Assembly: GCA_004297945.1 (NCBI GenBank)
Contig: SCRC01000060.1
Coordinates: 37,655-101,654 of the forward strand
DNA length: 64,000 nucleotides
Reading direction: 5' to 3'
From: Candidimonas sp.
GTDB lineage: Bacteria > Pseudomonadota > Gammaproteobacteria > Burkholderiales > Burkholderiaceae_B
Shown: in pieces, positions 60,690 to 64,000 of the stretch
How positions within the stretch are numbered: position 1 is the stretch's first letter
How the letters are laid out: the number at the start of each line of letters is the position of its first letter
Program-made: the position numbers and the translations under genes
The notes under the pieces: generated by a model
Database searches by the model: none
The model's input: the letters and a program-made list of their open reading frames with translations, nothing else
What the model was told of the DNA's origin: nothing

Positions 60690-62696
60690 GTGGGATCGTA
60701 TTTGCAGGCGCTGATCGATTATTTTTCAATTCATCCGTATCTGGCCATGGCTGGTGTTTTTGCCGCCTCCTTACTTGAGGCGGTTGCGGTTATCGGCACC
60801 ATAGTCCCGGGCAGTTCAATCGTATTCGCAGGTGGCGTGCTCATAGGTCTTAACGCGCTTGACCTAGGGTGGACGATGGCTCTTGCCATTGGCGGCGCGA
60901 TTCTGGGCGACGGTTTGAGTTATTGGCTGGGCCACCATTATCGTACGTCGATATCGACAGTCTGGCCGATGAAGAATCATCCCGAATTGCTTGCGCGCGG
61001 CCAGGAGTATTTCACCAGAAACGGCGGCAAGAGCGTGTTTTTTGGCCGATTTCTGGGGCCCGTGCGCGCCATCGTGCCGGTGACGGCAGGTATAGCTGGC
61101 ATGTCTGTGCCCCATTTTTTTCTTATGAATGTGTTGTCAGCCGTGGCCTGGGCGGCCGCCCATATCATTCCGGGCGCACTGTTTGGAGCGTCGCTGCAAA
61201 TTGCGGGGGCGGTAAGTTCTCGTTTGCTTATCTTGCTGCTTCTTATTGCCGCATTTTTATGGGTGGTGGTCAAGTGTGCGAAATTTGCCCACACCTACGG
61301 CTGGGCTCGCGTTAAATCCTTGCGTGATCGCATGGTGCTGGACGCCCGCAGCAAAAAAGGTATCGTTTCGCGTACGATCCTGTCGCTGTTCGATCCCGCC
61401 AAAGCCGAGTCTCAGGCTTTGCTTTTTTCTGCTTTTCTTCTGGTGGGCGGCAGTTGGCTATTTTTGGGCACAGTGAAAGGCATTATTTCCAATAACGCTC
61501 TGATTCGGTTCGATCAAACAGTCTATATTTTCCTGCAAGAGCTGCGCACACGGTGGGGAGACAGCTTCATGGTGGCCGTCGCTGAAGTGGGCGGGCCTGC
61601 TGGAACAGCGTTGCTGGTGCTCGTGGTGTCTTTGCTTCTTGCGTTCAGACGTCGTTGGCGCACTCTGACATACTGGGTGGCTGCGGCCGGCTTTGGCGAG
61701 ATTCTTGTCTGGACGCTGAAATATACGTTGAATCGTGTCAGTCCAGATAATGTATATACCGGCGTTGATCAACTCTCCTTTCCAGGAGCACACGCCACGT
61801 TGAGCATTGTGGTGTATGGCTTTCTCGCATTTTTACTCGGACGTGGAAAATCCGACAAGGAAAAAATCGCGATTACTCTGGTGGCTGCGATACTGATTGC
61901 GCTGCTTGAATTTTCCGGGCTTTATTTGGGAGTGCGCTGGTTTTCGAATGTATTGGGGGGCCTGAGTCTGGGTTTGATCTGGTTGGCATTGCTCAGTATT
62001 GCCTATATTCATCACTTGCCCGTCGAGCGCTTGCGCACATGGCCGTTTTCGCTGGCGATTGTGCTGGTTCTGGGGCTGTCTGGCAGCTTCTATATTGGGC
62101 CGAGGCATGACGCCGATGTTAAACGCTATGCCTATCGGCCTCAGATCGCAACCATGTCGCAGGCGGCCTGGGTGGATGGTGGATGGCGCCTGTTGCCCTT
62201 CGCGCGTTCGGAGTTAAGCGGCGAATTCGAAGAGCCTTTGTCGGTTCAGTGGGCCGGGTCGGCGGAGCAAATCGGCCGTACGATGATGCAAGCTGGCTGG
62301 CAAACGCCTGAACCGTGGGGGTCGAAAGCCAGCTTGCTGTGGCTTTTGCCCAATACCTCCAGCACGGAGATCCCGGTATTGCCAAAATTCGACTACGGCC
62401 GTGAACAAAAAATCACCTTAACCAAAGCTATCGGTTCGCAGCAGCGGATCGTGCTTCGACTCTGGCGGTTTCGTTATCTGATAGAGACTGCGCAGAGAGG
62501 CGCGACGCAACCACTTTGGAGCGGCATGGTCACGATTGAACATTTACAGCATCCATTAGGCATGGTCACCATTGCAAAAACCCAGGACGATTTCACCCGG
62601 CCTCAGCAGATCTTGCGCAAGGATTTGCTGGGCCGGCATGTATCTGTTCTGGAGCGTGCCCGCCGGGGCATTACCATTTTGCTGGTTTGGCCATAG
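60690..62696 (+). CDS. DedA-PAP2-LssY three-domain membrane fusion with a degenerate PAP2 site
   Basis: 668 residues from a GTG at 60690 with GGAGGAAG upstream; a GTG at 60660 is an alternative without such a site. Residues ~10-200 are DedA-like (LLEAVAVIGTIVPGSSIVFA, FFGRFLGPVRAIVPVTAGIA). Residues ~260-455 are PAP2-like, and ~490-665 form an LssY C-terminal-type domain. In the PAP2 part the second motif keeps His368 (SFPGAHATLS), but the third motif, normally SRxxxxxHxxxD, has Gly410, Arg416 and Asn420, so phosphatase activity is doubtful. DedA proteins transport undecaprenyl phosphate or related lipids. The whole probably handles lipid carriers or membrane lipids. Confidence 0.85.
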   Translation: MGSYLQALIDYFSIHPYLAMAGVFAASLLEAVAVIGTIVPGSSIVFAGGVLIGLNALDLGWTMALAIGGAILGDGLSYWLGHHYRTSISTVWPMKNHPELLARGQEYFTRNGGKSVFFGRFLGPVRAIVPVTAGIAGMSVPHFFLMNVLSAVAWAAAHIIPGALFGASLQIAGAVSSRLLILLLLIAAFLWVVVKCAKFAHTYGWARVKSLRDRMVLDARSKKGIVSRTILSLFDPAKAESQALLFSAFLLVGGSWLFLGTVKGIISNNALIRFDQTVYIFLQELRTRWGDSFMVAVAEVGGPAGTALLVLVVSLLLAFRRRWRTLTYWVAAAGFGEILVWTLKYTLNRVSPDNVYTGVDQLSFPGAHATLSIVVYGFLAFLLGRGKSDKEKIAITLVAAILIALLEFSGLYLGVRWFSNVLGGLSLGLIWLALLSIAYIHHLPVERLRTWPFSLAIVLVLGLSGSFYIGPRHDADVKRYAYRPQIATMSQAAWVDGGWRLLPFARSELSGEFEEPLSVQWAGSAEQIGRTMMQAGWQTPEPWGSKASLLWLLPNTSSTEIPVLPKFDYGREQKITLTKAIGSQQRIVLRLWRFRYLIETAQRGATQPLWSGMVTIEHLQHPLGMVTIAKTQDDFTRPQQILRKDLLGRHVSVLERARRGITILLVWP

Positions 62697-62756
62697 AAGG
62701 CTGGTGCAATACGACAAGTGGCAGGCTTGTAAGTAACTGGAAAAGGAGCTCGGGTA

Positions 62757-63680
62757 ATGGCGAGGACGCACAAGATCGTAAGTCTGATTGGCGCTCCGAC
62801 CGATGTGGGAGCCAGCCGTCGCGGATCCAGCATGGGCCCGGAGGCGCTGCGCGTGGCAGGTATCGCCAAGGCGCTCGACCGCCTTGGCCTGCCGGTGCGC
62901 GATTGCGGCAATATCAGCGGCCCGGCCAATCCCTGCCTGGCTCCGGTCAATGGCTTTCGTCATCTGACTGAAGTCGTGCAATGGAATCAACTGCTGCATG
63001 ACGCTGTTTATACAGAGTTGGTAGAGGGCCGTTTACCTTTGGTTCTAGGCGGCGATCATTGTCTGGGTATAGGCTCGATTAGTGCAGTGGCCCGCTACTG
63101 TCGCGAGCGGGGCCGGGCGTTGCGAGTGCTATGGCTGGATGCACATGTCGACTTCAATACGGCTGCCATCACACCCACCGGCAATATCCACGGGATGCCG
63201 GTGGCCTGTCTGTGCGGTTACGGCCCGGAAAGGCTCGTACAGATGGGTGGGCACGTTCCGATTCTGTCGTCCGAGCAGATTCGTCAGATCGGTATCCGTA
63301 GCGTTGACGAGGGCGAAAAGAGGCTGGTGCATGAGGCTGGCATCGAAGTGTTTGACATGCGCGCAGTAGACGAACTCGGCATGCGTCAGGTCATGCAGTC
63401 GGCGCTGCGTGATGTTGATGGTAACGTGCACCTGCATGTCAGCTTTGACGTGGACTTTCTCGATCCGGGCATTGCCCCAGGTGTGGCAACGACGGTACGT
63501 GGCGGGCCCACTTATCGCGAGGCTCAGTTGTGCATGGAAATGCTGGCCGATACCGCAGGCCTGTCGTCGCTGGATATTGTGGAGCTCAATCCGGCGTTTG
63601 ATGTACGCAACCAGACCGCCGAGCTTGCCGTCGATTTGATCGGAAGCCTGTTTGGTAAAAGCACGCTGATACATCGTTGA
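62757..63680 (+). CDS. rocF: arginase
   Basis: 307 residues. The ureohydrolase metal site is readable: GGDHCLGIGSISAV, WLDAHVDFNTAAITPTGNIH and HVSFDVDFLDPGIAPGVATT. LIGAPTDVGASRRGSSMGPE at the start and the GIRSVDEGEK segment identify arginase rather than agmatinase. It hydrolyses arginine to ornithine and urea with two manganese ions. AAAAGGAG precedes the ATG by about 9 bp. It follows the DedA fusion by 60 bp. Confidence 0.92.
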   Translation: MARTHKIVSLIGAPTDVGASRRGSSMGPEALRVAGIAKALDRLGLPVRDCGNISGPANPCLAPVNGFRHLTEVVQWNQLLHDAVYTELVEGRLPLVLGGDHCLGIGSISAVARYCRERGRALRVLWLDAHVDFNTAAITPTGNIHGMPVACLCGYGPERLVQMGGHVPILSSEQIRQIGIRSVDEGEKRLVHEAGIEVFDMRAVDELGMRQVMQSALRDVDGNVHLHVSFDVDFLDPGIAPGVATTVRGGPTYREAQLCMEMLADTAGLSSLDIVELNPAFDVRNQTAELAVDLIGSLFGKSTLIHR

Positions 63681-63686
63681 TGGGGG

Positions 63687-63710
63687 ATGGCACCCACGCG
63701 GGGGGGGGCC
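63687..63710. repeat. degenerate dispersed hairpin repeat with a nine-G run (locus 11)
   Basis: Begins with the normal ATGGCACCCAC of a forward unit, then runs into CGC and nine consecutive G (63700-63708). The usual GGGTGCCGCTACA half is absent. It lies 6 bp after the arginase stop. Either the element decayed or the sequence here is unreliable. Confidence 0.6.
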
Positions 63711-64000
63711 AAACATCCTCGGTATTACACAGCCATCCTAGGGCATTTTCGGTTGAAGTGTTTACGGAACTGAACGTGTTTCGCGTCGCTATTTTTTTAG
63801 CCGTTAGGAGTGGGGGCAGCGGGTGGGGTCATCGTTTAGGGTTGGGGCATTCTATCTATAAACACGCCGCAGGGTCTATAAACACGCCGCAGGGCGAGGG
63901 GTGGGTACCGGTCCGGTCCGTCCAGCGGTCGTGGCGCGTCGCGCCCCGACTGCCCGGGTCTGCCTCGTCCAGGCGGGCGCCGGGCGAACTCACTACGCCT
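63711..64000. other. gene-free right end containing a 20-bp tandem duplication
   Basis: No coding region supported. TCTATAAACACGCCGCAGGG occurs twice in direct succession (63855-63874 and 63875-63894). The last ~100 bases (from about 63895) are much richer in G and C and contain several short GC palindromes such as GGCGCGTCGCGCC. I recognise no element in them. Confidence 0.5.

Overview
The window looks like a chromosomal segment of a betaproteobacterium of the Alcaligenaceae type (Bordetella/Pusillimonas/Castellaniella-like). This placement is an inference from gene content and order: dapA-bamC, cysJIG, roxA next to mutS, a fused LivHM permease, a large fused indolepyruvate oxidoreductase, and an abundance of Liv- and Tau-type ABC importers. 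No rRNA or species-level marker is present.

Positions 1-18.1 kb look like an accessory catabolic island. It starts with the C-terminus of an HpaB-type flavin monooxygenase, a cupin and an amidase, then a GntR/FCD regulator and a DUF2848 protein on the other strand. A divergent five-gene Liv-type ABC importer follows, and the two units are separated by a perfect 46-bp palindrome. Next comes a scar zone (8.6-13.4 kb) with a TRAP binding protein lacking its signal peptide, two IS21-like element ends, fragments of an IS5-type transposase and of a LysR regulator, and an IS3-like end. Embedded in and beside this scar zone is a taurine/sulfonate-like module: a small NTF2-fold protein, a DAO-type flavoprotein, TauCBA-like transporter genes and a divergent GcvA-like LysR regulator. 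A 126-bp segment is repeated upstream of the first two genes, and its core motif recurs as an inverted repeat between tauA and the regulator. The island-like part stops at tRNA-Pro(TGG), whose 3' end faces it.

From 18.3 kb to the right end the gene set looks like stable chromosome: an LtaS-like sulfatase, a second Liv transporter (with fused permease) next to indolepyruvate ferredoxin oxidoreductase, phospholipase PldA, tRNA-Arg with a mobile-element primase remnant at its 3' end, dctBD, an oxidoreductase, a Cys/Met-type PLP enzyme, cardiolipin synthase, tRNA-His, a small secreted Met/His-rich protein, a YciO/Sua5 protein, a site-2 protease, dapA-bamC, cysJIG, roxA, mutS, a large GGDEF/EAL protein, a DUF4337 protein, otnK-otnI preceded by a broken aldolase gene, a DUF1345 protein, a DedA-PAP2-LssY fusion and arginase.

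The most distinctive non-coding signal is a family of dispersed hairpins (stem GGCACCC/GGGTGCC with a GCTACA tail). It occurs at eleven intergenic loci from 18.3 to 63.7 kb and nowhere in the first 18.3 kb. At several loci it has expanded into tandem arrays with 20-bp or about 33-bp periods. Other points of interest are an 8-bp tandem repeat in front of the GGDEF/EAL gene, a nine-C tract at the start of livG, a GGDEF domain reading GGDKF, and a PAP2 domain whose catalytic residues are replaced.
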